This document shows, in pieces, positions 22,601 through 34,531 of a stretch of 64,000 nt of DNA. A program made the translations under genes and the position numbers. Origin of the DNA: Pleurostoma richardsiae (taxonomy: Eukaryota; Ascomycota; Sordariomycetes; Calosphaeriales; Pleurostomataceae). The first letter of the stretch is position 1, and every line of letters starts with the position of its first letter. Where the stretch lies: contig JANBVO010000018.1 in the NCBI GenBank assembly GCA_030052745.1, positions 248,001 through 312,000 on the forward strand. Reading direction: 5' to 3'. Under the pieces are notes generated by a model, which was given only the letters and a program-made list of their open reading frames with translations, was not told the origin of the DNA and did not search any database.

Positions 22601-25600
22601 GTTTTCTTCAGCCCGGGGGCTTCGCAACTAAACTCGGACCCCGTTGTCTACTCCGGGGCTTGGACCCTCAATGTCAACGACCTGAGCTTCAAAGTCCATG
22701 TTCTCAACTTTACTGGCACTCTTCAGGGGAAGGTGGTTGGGCCAACTCTGCCCAATGGCTCTCCTCGCTTCAAGTACCTCGGGTGCTATCAAGACAGCTC
22801 TACTGCGCGTATTGAGACAACGCAGTTCACCTTCGTCAACAACACGAATGGGCTTTGTCAATCCCAAGCTGTCACCTCGAAGGCAGTCTTTGCGGGGCTC
22901 GAATATAAGTCGGAATGCTGGGTTGGCCGTGCCATCCCGCCAGACTCTTCCAAGGTTGCGGACTATAACTGCCAGGGATATCTCTGTGCGGGAGATGCAA
23001 GGTGAGTCTAAATGATCGTATAGCCCCTACTGACGTGCATGAACTGACCTGGACATGCAGTGAAACTTGCGGTGGGCCGGGAGGCTATGCGACCTTCTGG
23101 TATGACAGCACCGGATACTTTCCCGAGAACAATACTCTCGCAGCTGCTTTCCTCCCTCCCTCGAATCTAAAGTCGATCGGTAACTACATCTATGCCGGCT
23201 GCCGCACAGATAGCACCGCATCTCGCGCCTTGTCCGGCAAGATCGTAGGCGCCACTTCGACGAACACCATAGAAAGTTGCGCGGCAGCCTGTAGCGGCTT
23301 CAGTTTCTTCGGCACCGAGTACGGGCAGGAGTGCTATTGTGGCAACACTGTCGCCTCAGGCAGCTCCGTAGCAGCCGAGTCAAGCTGTTCATATGCATGC
23401 GCAGGAAACCCCGCTGAGCTATGCGGAGGAAGCAGCCGCATCTCAATCTACGCTCTCAACGGGACCTCGATTAGCAACCCTTCGTCGTCGTCTTCGTCTT
23501 CCGCGTCTGGTACGAGGACAGCCAGCGGCACCTCTTCCTCGACAAGCTCAGCCGCTGCCACGGGGACACCGTCCAACCTTCCCACCGTGGCAAGCTATGC
23601 CTATGTGGACTGCTACACTGATGCCGTGGCCTCCAGAACCTTAGCCGAGAAGAACACGCAGGCTGACGACATGACCGTCGAGGAGTGCGCGGCCTTCTGC
23701 TCGGGCTATGGATTCTTCGGCATCGAATATGCCTTTGAGTGCTACTGTGGCAATGCCATCCTGAATGGTGCTACCCCTGCTACTGACGGCAGGTGCAATA
23801 TGGTGTGCAAGGGCAATGCCCAGGAGCTCTGTGGAGGCTCTAATGGTTTAAGCCTGTACCAACTGAAATCGAGCTCGTCGAGCTCTACGTCATCAGGTTC
23901 GACATCGACGGCAAGCCAGTCAACGTCGGTGACTCTAGTCTCCTCAGTCTCGACAACGTCATCGTCGTCCTCGTCTATCGCGGCGACGCCAACAGTGACC
24001 GTCACCTGCCCTGCGTCTAACAACACGATTTACACATCGCTCAACGGCAAGGCGTTCCTGTTGGAGTGTTACATTGACCACGCCGCAGGTGATCTCACGA
24101 TGAAGTACGTGAGCAGTTATGCGTCGTGCGCCGAGACGTGCTCCACTACGGCGAGCTGTGTCGCCTTCTCTTGGCAGCCTGGGACCAGCAGCCCCTGCTA
24201 CATGAAGTCGTCTGTCGGTGCTCCTAATGCGAACACTGGCGTGTGGGGTGCCAAGATTGTGTCGCTTCCTTCGTCGAGCAGTTCGAGTCTTGTGTCGACG
24301 TCTTTTTCTTCTTCTTCGATCTGGAGCTCAACATCCCAAGTATCTACGTCGTCCACAGCTTCCTCGGTGTCCACTTCTGTGGTTTCTTCTAATCAAAGTA
24401 CTTCGTCGACGGTACCAACATCGTCGCCTTCTACGAGCTCAGCTTGGACGAGCTCGTCTACTCTATCTTCAACGTACTCGACGACGAGCTGGACATTGAC
24501 GAGCAGCCCCATCACCATAACCTCAACGTCCTCTTCGACGTCCTCTTCCGTAACGAGTTCTGCTAGTACGAGCGGGACGGCAGGCTCCAGCTCCACTGTG
24601 GCACCTTCCACCTCGATAACTACCCAAGCATCGAACTCGGTGACTAGCAGTAGTTCGTCTGTGGTGTCGTCCAGCACTTCATCCAGCATCTCTTTGTCTA
24701 GCAGTTCTTGGTCCATAACTTCTTCCTCTAGCATTTTAGCGACCACGAGTTCTTCAAGCAGCATTTCATCTTCTAGCCCTCCTTCATTCAGTACCACTTC
24801 ATCTACCACGACCGCATCTACCACGACGTCATCTACCACGACGTCATCTACCACGACGTCATCTACCACGACGTCATCTACCACGACGTCATCTACCACG
24901 ATTTCACCGAGCACATCTTCGACGAGCAGCTCACCAATTACTCTGAGCACCAGCAGCACCCTGAGTTCCAGTTCCTCTCTTACTTCTTCGACGTCGACTT
25001 CGACCTCAAGTTACCCCTCCGCTAGCTCCACCCCCGCATGGCAGTCCTTGGGCTGCGCGAGCGACAGCACCGCAGCCCGCGCGCTGAACGGGACATCGAC
25101 CACCAGCTCCTCCATGACCGTCGAGATGTGCCAGGTCTTCTGCGCCTCGAAGAACTACGGCCTCGCCGGCATCGAGTACTCGACCCAGTGCTACTGCGGG
25201 CTCGATCTCGCCCCCGGCTACGCCTACGGGCAGACAGGATGCACCATGCCGTGCGCGGGCGACGCGTCCGAGATTTGCGGCGGCAAGTCCCGGCTCAGCG
25301 TGTACCGTAACACGACCTACGCCACGCCGGTGATCCCGCAGTCCGTCAGCGTGGGGGACAAGGAGGTGGACTTCCAGGGGTGCTTCACGGACAGCTCGAC
25401 GGCGCGGCTGCTGAGCCGGTTCACGTGGACGTCGACGACGCTGGTGACGGTCGAGGCGTGCGCGGCCAAGTGCGCGTCCAGGGGATACGGGGTGTCCGGG
25501 ACGGAGCACGGGGGCGAGTGCTACTGCGGCGACGCGGTGCCGTCGAGTAGCAACCTGACGGACGTGTGGAATTGCGGCGTGTCGTTCTGCTCTGGGAATG

Positions 25601-25647
25601 CGTCGGAGTTCTGCGGCGGGAACAAGGCGTTGGCGGTTTATGCCTGA
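19662..25647 (+). CDS. Giant secreted mosaic: beta-propeller + Ig-like + five WSC + PAN
   Basis: Probably an extracellular carbohydrate- or wall-binding protein; no family member of known function is recognised. Six exons: 19662-20349, 20406-20914, 20974-21201, 21263-21937, 21998-23001, 23061-25647 (1,896 residues; every junction keeps phase). Signal peptide at 1-~21. Residues ~30-550 are quinoprotein-like propeller repeats (VIGFSEQNRIYVLDAANG, GTPVIDNSTDTIYFWAKSY, GITAGKNGQAYVVNADN). Residues ~555-950 hold ASH/HYDIN-like Ig repeats (LNFGEVPIGQQ, VDFAPLVLGS). WSC domains lie at ~957-1055, 1077-1165, 1214-1300, 1695-1785 and 1803-1896, each with the G(I/T)EYxxECYCG and AxELCGG-type signatures. 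A PAN/apple module lies at ~1358-1430 and a Ser/Thr-rich, probably O-glycosylated stalk at ~1436-1688. There is no C-terminal GPI signal or membrane helix, unlike Wsc stress sensors. The propeller keeps no cofactor residues that I can verify. Confidence 0.88.
24796..24900 (+). repeat. 15-base tandem repeat inside the Ser/Thr stalk
   Basis: Seven tandem 15-base units encode a TSSTT-type pentapeptide. The last five units (ACGTCATCTACCACG) are identical; the first two differ slightly. A recently amplified in-frame array, so stalk length may vary between strains. It creates a long false open frame of VVVDD repeats on the other strand. Confidence 0.93.
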
Positions 25648-26234
25648 TGCAAGAGGAGGGATGGGGTTAGGGTTAGATAACAAAGGTGTGTTTCGTTGGC
25701 GCTCTTCTTATTTAAGTCATCATGTTAGACGCTAGAAGCATTATATAAGTTCTAATCCTGTATATTTCACATGACGCAAGGCCTTCTGCAATTTGCTTTT
25801 CCTGTCTCTCATGCTTCAATGCCTCAGTGAGCATTCAAGGTAGATACGGTAAGGCATCCTTGACTAGAACGGAGCCGCGAACAGACTCGGTCAGGTTGTC
25901 GAGTCCATCAGTGGTCATCTACTCCCCAAAATCTCGTAGAGTTCTAGCAGGCAATGGTATCAGTACCTCCTCCAGGTAGCTTGAGGGTGCCGACGTGCAT
26001 CTTTGAGTGTGGCGAAGCGCAGGCGGTGCCGCCTTCGTCGAAGAACGCCTTGCAGATGTGTGCAGTAGCCTACGGCGAATAAGGCATGGGCTCGCAGAGC
26101 CTTGTCTGGCGGTTCGGACGTACGACCCATGTTCCTCATAAGTCCTCATTTGTCTCGCTCGGCTTCCTCCACGCTGACAACTCTTGCTCCCCTCCTCAAG
26201 TCGGGAGAACCCTTCATTTCGGGTATATCGCGAG
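25648..26234. other. Intergenic, WSC gene 3' end and STAND-N/ankyrin promoter
   Basis: 587 bases between two same-strand genes. (GGGTTA)2G occurs at 25664-25676, directly downstream of the stop. AT-rich sequence at about 25700-25780 probably covers the polyadenylation region. No other gene is seen. Confidence 0.55.
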
Positions 26235-29200
26235 ATGGAAGTCGCCGCCGCCGCCGCCGGTTTCATCTCGCTCGGGATCCAGGTCGCTGGAGGCGTGGTT
26301 ACCTACCTCGACGCCGTCAAGGCTCGGCAGCAAGACCTGGAGGCAGCGACCGAGCGGGCGAGGCAGCTCCACGTGCAGCTACAGACCATTGAGTCTGCGA
26401 CCCGGGCTCCTGATGCCCAGCATCAAGAAATGACCAACAATGTCCGGGTGTGCGCCACAGAGTGTAAGAAGAGGCTCAAGCTCTTGGAGGACTTCCTCGT
26501 CGAGATTAGCGGTTGCCGTTCTTCCGCCGCATCGAGCTCAGGTAGCTTGAGGCTGAAGGAATCTGTCGAGTGGATTAAGCAAAATGGGACCTACCCGTTC
26601 AAACGGAGAAATATCGAAACTCTCGAGAAGAGACTTGAGGGCGCAAATGAGGCATTACAGGTAGCATTGATGACCTTGAATGTGTATGAATCATTCTTAT
26701 TGCGACTGCGGCTGCTGCTCTTAGCTAAGATGATTGTTGGATTGCAGGTGTTTGTCCTCAACAGTCCACGACAATGTCTCGGCTGTATTGGCGGGCTCGA
26801 AGTCCCTCGAGACGAAGGTCTTGGACATGTACACCAAGGCAGACATGGGATTCAGGCGCACCGAGCTCGTTCTCCGGGACCAGTCGCAGCAGCTCGAGCA
26901 ATCTCTGCCGGTTATTGAGCAGAAACTCACCAATGTCAGGGGCACTGTCGATGCCATTCACTCGGCCCAGGTGATGTTCTCGACCCAGCTTGTCAGCGTC
27001 GAAGATATGCTGGATAAGGCCCTCCAGCGTAGGCTAGCTGATCAAGAGAGGCGCTTAGGGGAGATGCTACAGCAACACCTCGGATGTACTGCGGAGGACT
27101 TTGATGTAGGCAGCCTATGTTCAACAGTGTCAGACGGTCCAGCTGATTTGAGTTGCAGAATAGCGTTGCAATCCGACGGATGGGCACAAAGCCCGCCGTA
27201 CTCCGCTCCGTGGCAGATGACTTGATCGGTCCAAATACTATACTGTCGACCCCAGACAGCGAATGCAATCAACACCCCAGCCAGCAAATAGCTACTCCAC
27301 GGCATCGAGCGCTGATATCCACGTGCCACTGCAAGACACGCTTCTCCTACAGGAGTCGATGGGGCCAGTTCTCCTTCTATAATGAATACTCCGCGTCCCA
27401 GCACATGCCTGGCTGCCCCCGGTATGGCATCCGGCCCACGAAAAGCAAACGTACTTACAGGATGACTTGGGTTGGTCTTGTGAAGCTTGTATCGAGGGCC
27501 GTCGAGATAACCTTTTCGATCGACTCTGGTGCGGGCGCACTCTCCTTCGGGCCGCAGCTCAAGGCTTATCAAATGGTGGATGAACTCGAGGATCCTGCAT
27601 TTGCGCTGACTCGCCTGCTGATTCAATGCATGTTCGTCATGCTTTTGACCAGGACTTCAACTGAATCCCACACTAAAACTATTGACTCGTATTTCTCACG
27701 GTTAGAGACAGCATACCGAAGCGGGAAGTCGCGCGTTACAGACTACAATCGAAAGGGTCAATCAATATTGCAAGCCATTTCCGACCAGGCGGTGTTGTAT
27801 TGGGGAGGTAATTAAGGTCTGACCTTCATGCAAATTATAGACCATGAGTGTTGAATACATCTGTATTCAACGAGCTGTTGTCGAATATTAATACCTTTGT
27901 TCGCAATTGGGATCCGCCTACAGGAAGTGGCATCTTAACTAGGTGCACCGGTGGCATTCACTCGTTGTCTCTGATCCGGTGAACTAATCTTTTTATCAGG
28001 TCTCCGCTTACACAAGTGCTTTCTTGCGCTTCTATAGCTTTCCCTTCCAGGATCAGGGTAGGCTGGCTCGAGACATGCGAGACACTCTATACGCGGAGCA
28101 ACGAACCTCTCCAGCACCCTCCCAAGATATCGCCGGTGATGTTGAGCATCGTAGCAAGTGCTTCGGAAAGCATGAGAGACGGTGAGCGAGTAATTGGGGA
28201 ACTTGTGAACTACACTAACCTATAGCTCTAGCACTATCCTTAAGCCCAGTGGATATTGCGATCGTGCGAAGGGACATTCAAGAACTGCGCAGATTGGAGG
28301 ACAATATCTGGGACTCGAGATACCATAGGAATGTGATGCGAATGACGCCCCTGCATCTAGCTGTGGGATGGCCGGAGGGATTACAGCTGCTCTTGAAAAC
28401 GGCCCCCGACGACATGATCCAGAGCAAGGACGTCTTCGGTTGTACTGCGCTGAAGTATGCCTTAAAATCCAGCCGGTATGAATGTCGCGAGGGACTGAAC
28501 GATACCATCTGCGAAAACTGCAACTGTTCCGAATCCGCCGAGCTGCTTCTTCGTCATGGAGGCGTGCCGCCAGATAGACGTTTGTTATGTTCTATGCGAA
28601 CTAAAGTGTCATTTTTGGAGCATCTGAAGGGGCGATGCCTCGAAGTTCGAAGGCTTTTGCCCGCAGGGAATCAGCTCCAAGTCAACATCCATGAAGATGA
28701 AGGATGGGATGTGGGCATACAGGCCTTCTTTAGACTACTCAGGGAAACAGGTGCCACGGTACCACTCGTCTTGGAAAGGCAGTTCGAGAAGTGGCGGCCG
28801 ATTTACTGTAATATTTACGACACGGCTACTGCAGAGGCTGCATACCAGCTTGGATTCAGGGACGTCAACGGTGACCATCGCAGGGGATGGTATCATGTGC
28901 CTCTTGCTTGGCATGTAGAACTTCCTTATCTTTCCTGGCTTCTGGACCACGGAGCAAGCCTCGCCGTTCCCTATGTCGATGCTCAGCTGGTAGCGCACCA
29001 AATCTTTCGCTGGATGAGATTGTCTGACAGCGAGGAAGGGAAGAACGCGACCATACGCATCCTAGAGATGAGGGTCCCGCTAAAAGCCAGCGACGGTTGT
29101 TCATGCAAGTGCACTTCGGGGGGGTGTTATCCTCTTAACTTCTTCCTCTCGAGAGTCTATCGTTGTGATGAAGTCCCTGGTTCTCTTGAGCTCCTCGAAG

Positions 29201-29658
29201 CCAGCGGCGCCAATCTCACAAAGGTGTCTTGGATACCGTATCACTGCATCAGGACCCTGACTTTCGAGGAGCTCGGGATGATGCACACCTGCTGCCAGCG
29301 GCAGTACTACCCCTGGGGTGGAAGTCCCGACACCTGTGGAGAACGAGAGGCCGCTTTCGACGTATTAGTCAAAGCGCTGGGAGAATGCTTCAGAAAAGGC
29401 CACCAGACATTCCGAGACTTTATGGAGGGGACATGGAAGGATAAGATCAGGGCTTTCCTCGAGGATATGAAATCACGTATCCTACCCAAGGATGAGAGGA
29501 GAAAGCTCAAGGAGTTTGGCGGTGCCTGGGAACTGGATGTCGCCAGGACAAGTGAGAGGGGGGTTGGGGAGGATATGAGTGGGCCGGAGTACTGGCTGAG
29601 AGCTATGGATCGCATCATACCTGAACTTGGGGAACCAGCACTGAACGCTCGGCGCTGA
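26235..29658 (+). CDS. STAND-type N-terminal domain + ankyrin-repeat protein (no NACHT)
   Basis: Candidate NLR-like intracellular sensor; the specific role is unknown. Tentative model: 26235-26683, 26748-27105, 27159-27807, 27849-27942, 28000-28181, 28226-29658 (1,054 residues, phase consistent). The 27808-27848 intron is weak: 41 bases with a GAG acceptor. Residues 1-~30 (MEVAAAAAGFISLGIQVAGG) and the following heptad-rich helices match the fungal N-terminal domain found on STAND/NLR proteins (PigL_N-like). Helical coiled coil continues to ~270. A middle region (~300-480) with CHCKTRFSYRSRWG, HMPGC and WVGLVKLVSRAV resembles conserved parts of fungal ankyrin proteins. Ankyrin repeats are recognisable at ~590-690 (TPLHLAVG, GCTALKYAL, ESAELLLRHGG) and more weakly beyond. 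A Cys cluster, CSCKCTSGGC, follows near residue 865. No P-loop/NACHT or HET domain is visible. It could be two adjacent genes if the weak intron is wrong. Confidence 0.7.
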
Positions 29659-32600
29659 AGAGATGGGATAGTTCAGCCCGGGATTTCAGACGCGAGAGCA
29701 GTGTTCATGGAGGGATGCGACTGTTTGGATAATACCCTAGAATAAACTACGCCAGTCTACTCCGTCCTCCGAGGCTCACGGATGTTGCTAGTGGTATGAT
29801 AGTCAAGGCCAGCAGCCGTAGAAACATCCCTACTTCGTCATGCATGGCATACAGCCTTAAAGTTATTCCAATATTACCGTACAATGTCAGGACTAAGGCT
29901 CCTAGATTTCGTGAGCACATCTCGCATCGTGAGGATTCGTCAGCTGCAACATCATATCTTCCTAGAAACACTCATCCTATGGGAAGGCTCGTCGACCACG
30001 CCTAACCGCTAGGAGCTACAATGGATAGAGCCGCAGACTACAGCTGACTGGATAGCCTTGAAGAAAAGGATGCTCGACGGACGGCCGCGGAAGGAGGCTC
30101 CCAGGCCTCCATGCAGGGGCTGCCGGAGGTCCCACTCCAGAGATATGTGGCGGTGCACGGGCGATTGGTCCACGGTTGCTGCCGAGATGCGAATCAAGCT
30201 GTTCCGCGCAGCAGCGCAGTTTCTGCCTCCAGTGTGCCGATCTGGAACCCCAAAGCGGTACAAGAAAGTCGTCAGGAGCCATATGGTTCGTCAAGGGGGC
30301 AATTTAATCACGGCGTTGATCTGGTCGGATGCGGGGTAGACGGGCACGAGGTTGCAGATGACCAGAATCGTGAGCCCATCATCGCCAACGCTGTGGCGCG
30401 GCATGTGTGGCGAGTGTCTTTTTTTGGGTCACCAGAAAAGAAAGGGGGCCTGGTCCAGAACTCGCAGATGCAGCAGATCGCACATCACCACCGTCATGAA
30501 GGCGTCGCTGAAGGTTGGTTGACGCTAGCGATAGGGTAAGGGCAGACTTACGCTTGCCGGGGTGCATACTGTACGTCTACACGCGAAACTTGAGCGGCTC
30601 TTGCGATCGTGCAGTGGCGAATGCGCTTTTTTGCTCGCCGGAGCCACGCACGCAACCGCTGAACACGATTCATGCCGTCACTACGTTGTGTGCTGACGCA
30701 GTACCACGAGACGAAACATCCCTACCGGTTGTACAGGCCGGCGACCGAAAGCCACATGCCGGTTCGGTGTGGGCTGGTTGGTGGGTGGGCTTGATGGGCT
30801 GCAGGCAACTGGCAAGCCAGCAAGCCTGCAAGCCCAGGTGTCACCGACGCCGTCGAAACACTGTCAAACGGTCCCTGGCGGCGAAGTCGAGGAAAAGGGG
30901 GGGCTTGATTGGTTAAGGGGTTGTCCCCCGGAACGCCAGGATCTGTGAGGACAATTGGCGGCGACGAGGCGAGATTGGACTGGCAGATTGGCAGCAGCCG
31001 GCAGTCTGGATTCTAGTGTAGACTGGCAGACCGGGCGTTCTCCTTTTCCCCCCTTCCAGCAGCAGAAGGATCAGGGGGGTCGAAGAAAAATAAGGTGTAC
31101 GGTACCCAGCCGCGGCCCTGGAAGAGGGAGCCAGGGGAACAAAGGAGAAAAGAAAGGAGCGAACCGCTCCGTGGCACGGACCAACAACGGGCGCACATGT
31201 CCAACGGTCTTGCGACCAACTCAGTCAAGTCGGTCGGTGAACAAAGGCAAGAGAGGATTGCCTTGAAGACGTCAACGATCTTTGACTCTAGACTCTAGGC
31301 TCTTGACACATTATGGTGAGCCTGGCTCTGTCTGGTGGGAGGGAAAGCGGCAGATTCCAAGATTGCTGCTATTCCAGGTTTGCGTTGCATTGCCGGTGAC
31401 GTATCCGAGCTGCTGGCCGCCCTTTGATAGGTCCGATGGGCCGTGCATGGAAGTACGGGGGTAACGTTGTTGTTACCGGCAGAAAAGGAGAACGTACATT
31501 ACAATACCGCGAATAGAGCGAACACGGCTAACAGTTCTGACTTAGTACTAACTGCTGCTGCCTTTTTCTTCTGGTAGATTTGTTAACTAATGTCCGACCT
31601 TGCTAACAGATGTTCTCCTTCTCTCCAGTCTGTGGCTTTCTGGTACCTGGGAGACCGGAGCTGGGCGGCCGGCAAGATACACGTATCTATTAGAGGGTGA
31701 CAAGTCTAGTCCCCATCGGGGCCCGTTCAGCTCGCGCCAGATGGGGACGACGCGTTTGTACCCCACCATCTCGGGCCAGCCTGCACTCCCGTTGCATGGC
31801 CGGAGCTCATTGGCAAATCCGGTGCCTCTGGTGTCCTCCTGGCCCCCCCTCCAACCCCATCCAACCCCTGAGAAACGCCGCAGCCCCCATAATTTATCAC
31901 AGACCAGGCATTATTAGCTGGAACTGGCTTGCTCGGTGGGCAGTGGTGCAGTGGTGCATTGGTGGCAGCGAAGCCCGCCGCCGGTCTGTCTGGCTTGTCT
32001 GGCTTGCCTGGCAGTCTGGCAGTGAAGAATGAGCGAGGGAGGAGCCTCCACTCCCCTGTTATCTAAAATTGAAATTGACCTTCCGCCTCTTTTTTTTTCG
32101 GCCCTGCCTGCGTGTTTGTCACTCTCCCAACTCCCGTCTCTCCTCCCTCCAAAACTGGATCTCGTCGTCACCGCCAAGGACCAACTCATCGCTCGTTTTG
32201 GGTGCTCCTTCTCCAGCCTCTGCGGTCTGCGCCTCCAAGCTCGACTCTTCCTCTCTTCGTGTCTTCTTCGTGTGCGGCAAGCCGAGACGAGGAGAAAGCT
32301 CGTGTCTGACATGACCTGCGAATGACATGACCAGCGCCGGCACCACAGAAAACCGACACTCCTCCCTCACCTAGGCCGTAAACAGCAACAACCACCACGC
32401 CCCGAGGCGCCTTATTATTCGCTGCGCCATCACCACATAACACGCCTTCAAGGGAGGCTTTCACCAACACCGAGCCGCATCGAGGGATCCGCCTCCATCC
32501 TCGACTCTCGTTCAGTTTTTTGTTTTCGGCGTCCTGCCGGCAACGCGCCTTTACTTTCGCTCTTCCTCCCAACGCAACTCCCTCCGTGTCTCCAACAATC

Positions 32601-32727
32601 CGCGGTGTAGCCGACGGCTTCGACAGCCGCCCTTCCTCTGCCATCATCACCTGCAAATAACTTTCGCGTTTTGCTTCCCCAGACGCACTCGTTCTCGTAT
32701 CGACTCCTCAACTGAAAGTCGCCCAGG
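29659..32727. other. 3.1 kb region without a supported gene; KNR4 promoter and leader
   Basis: No domain-bearing frame on either strand. 31.9-32.7 kb becomes pyrimidine-rich with C/T runs, including a poly-T tract at 32090-32098, and probably holds the KNR4 promoter and a long 5' UTR. Short CTGG/CTTG tandem runs lie near 31980-32020. Confidence 0.55.
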
Positions 32728-34531
32728 ATGGCGAACTCGTAAGTCAAACCTCGCAGTTATTTTGTTGTTTGTTGGGTTTCGCCCGTCGGAATGCTCTGTC
32801 CTTCACTTTAGTGGGCACATATTGATCTAGACTTCCTCATGCAGAATCAGTTCCGTCTTCCGCTCGTTCTGGCATACAATGACCAGCTATGACAGACGTG
32901 CGTATTGCTCCTGGTCCTCGTAGCACGGACGCCGAGACTTGCCCCCATACTAAGTCCTTGCTCTAGATTCTACCCCCGACTCTCCCTACCGGAGCGGCGC
33001 ACACGTCCGGTTAAGCCAGGGAGGCAGGGTGGGCGTCCTCACCTCTGTCGCGACGGCTTCCGAATCGCGTGCCGACATAACATCTCCTTACATGGATGAC
33101 ACCGCCGCTCGCTTCTCCGAGTCCGCCGCTAATGGCGGTTCGACTTCTTACCAAGGTGCCGCGGTCTCACCGGCACCACCTATGAGCCCGGGCTTTAGCG
33201 GGCAACCGTACTCCCCCGGCATGCGGTCACATATTGCGCGTTCGTCTACAAACGACGGCTTCGAGACCCAGAGTCCCGCGGGCGAGATTCCCATGCAGTC
33301 GTTCCAGGATGGTCTGCCACCGCCTCCGCCCCCGGCACATTCCTGGGAGCGGATAGACGCGTGGGCCGAGGAGAACTATCCTGAATTATACGACCAGCTG
33401 AGCGAGGGTTGCACTGTCAATGACCTGAACGAGCTGGAGCATCAGCTGGACTGTTCCCTGCCCATGGACGTTAGAGAATCCCTGCAGGTCCATGACGGCC
33501 AGGAGTGCGGCGGAATACCTACCGGTATCATCTTCTCATCTATGCTGCTTGACTGCGAGGAGATAGTGCTAGAGTGGAACCAATGGCGGAGAGTGAACCA
33601 GGAAATCCTGCTAGACACGACCGTCGTTAAGCCCGCTGTCCCTACCAAGGTCCACGGTGCGAGCAGCGAGGCCTCCTCGTCCAAAGCTGCCCCGTCACCT
33701 CCCGTCTCCCCCAGCAATCCCATGTGGAGGCAGGATCTGCAGAATCGACAGGACTCGGTGCCTCCCAACGCAGTCCGGAAAGCCTACGCCCATCCAGCGT
33801 GGATCCCTCTGGTGCGGGACTGGGGTGGCAACAACCTGGCTGTTGATCTCGCTCCCGGTCCAGCGGGCCAATGGGGCCAGGTTATCATCTTCGGCCGGGA
33901 TTACGATACGAAATACGTCGTCGCTCGATCATGGGCGCATTTCCTGGCTATCGTTGCAGACGACTTGAACAGCGGCAAGTGGTACATCGATGAGGACACC
34001 AACGAGCTGAAGCTCCGGGAGTTTAAGGCAGCTCGGGTTGAGCCCGGCTACTTGGATATCCTGCGGTGGAGAGCCGATCAGAAGTACGGTCGCCGCGGTC
34101 CTAAGAGGAGGTCCATGGGCCCCGGCCCAGCCCGCTCTCCAACTGGTGCTAGCTCTCCCTACGCCAGTCCTACCGAGCCCAACGGAGAACCTCGCGGAAG
34201 ACCCCTGCAGCGCCTGAGCAACGTCTCGCCTGTATCCAGCCCTATTCGTCCGGGTTACGGCAAGTCGAGTCTGCTTGCTCGGGTCACTGAAGAGACGCCT
34301 CTTCCCGACGCGTCTCTTCCGGATGGCGTGACGCCCGGGAAGCTAGTAGAGGTTGAGACTCCCCGCGTTAGCGACGACGAAAACAAGGTCCCGAAACTAT
34401 CGAGCCAGACGATAGCGGAAACTTCTTCCTTAACCGATACTACCCTCACGGATGTCGAGCCGACCTCGGCGAAAGTCAATGGCAAGCAGCCGGTTACTCT
34501 GGAGGATGCCATGAAGACGATTGAGATCTGA
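32728..34531 (+). CDS. knr4: KNR4/SMI1 homologue, cell-wall integrity coordinator
   Basis: Knr4/Smi1 is a hub protein that coordinates glucan/chitin synthesis with the Slt2 MAP-kinase and calcineurin pathways. Three exons, 32728-32738 (11 bases), 32845-32897 and 32967-34531, give 542 residues. The spliced N-terminus MANSISSVFRSFWHTMTSYDRHSTPDSPYR is characteristic of the mould family and fixes the start. Starting at 33029 would miss it. The SMI1/KNR4 fold runs about residues 140-370: IDAWAEENYPELYDQL, LPMDVRESLQVHDGQE, ILLDCEEI-like (MLLDCEEIVLEWNQW), HPAWIPLVRDWGGNNLAVDL, WGQVIIFGRD, and SWAHFLAIVADDL. Both flanks are disordered and rich in Ser/Pro, as known for yeast Knr4. The very short first exon means most of the 5' region is noncoding or intronic. 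Confidence 0.95.

Noticed and set aside
24393-24959. 188-codon minus-strand frame rich in VVVDD repeats
   Set aside because: Artefact of the Ser/Thr tandem repeat read backwards.
25006-25683. 225-codon minus-strand frame
   Set aside because: Arg/Ala-rich complement of the GC-rich terminal WSC domains.
26235-27803. Treating the STAND-N part as a complete stand-alone gene ending near 27815
   Set aside because: The frame end at 27815 lies within a likely intron, and the following exons keep phase into the ankyrin region; still listed as uncertain.
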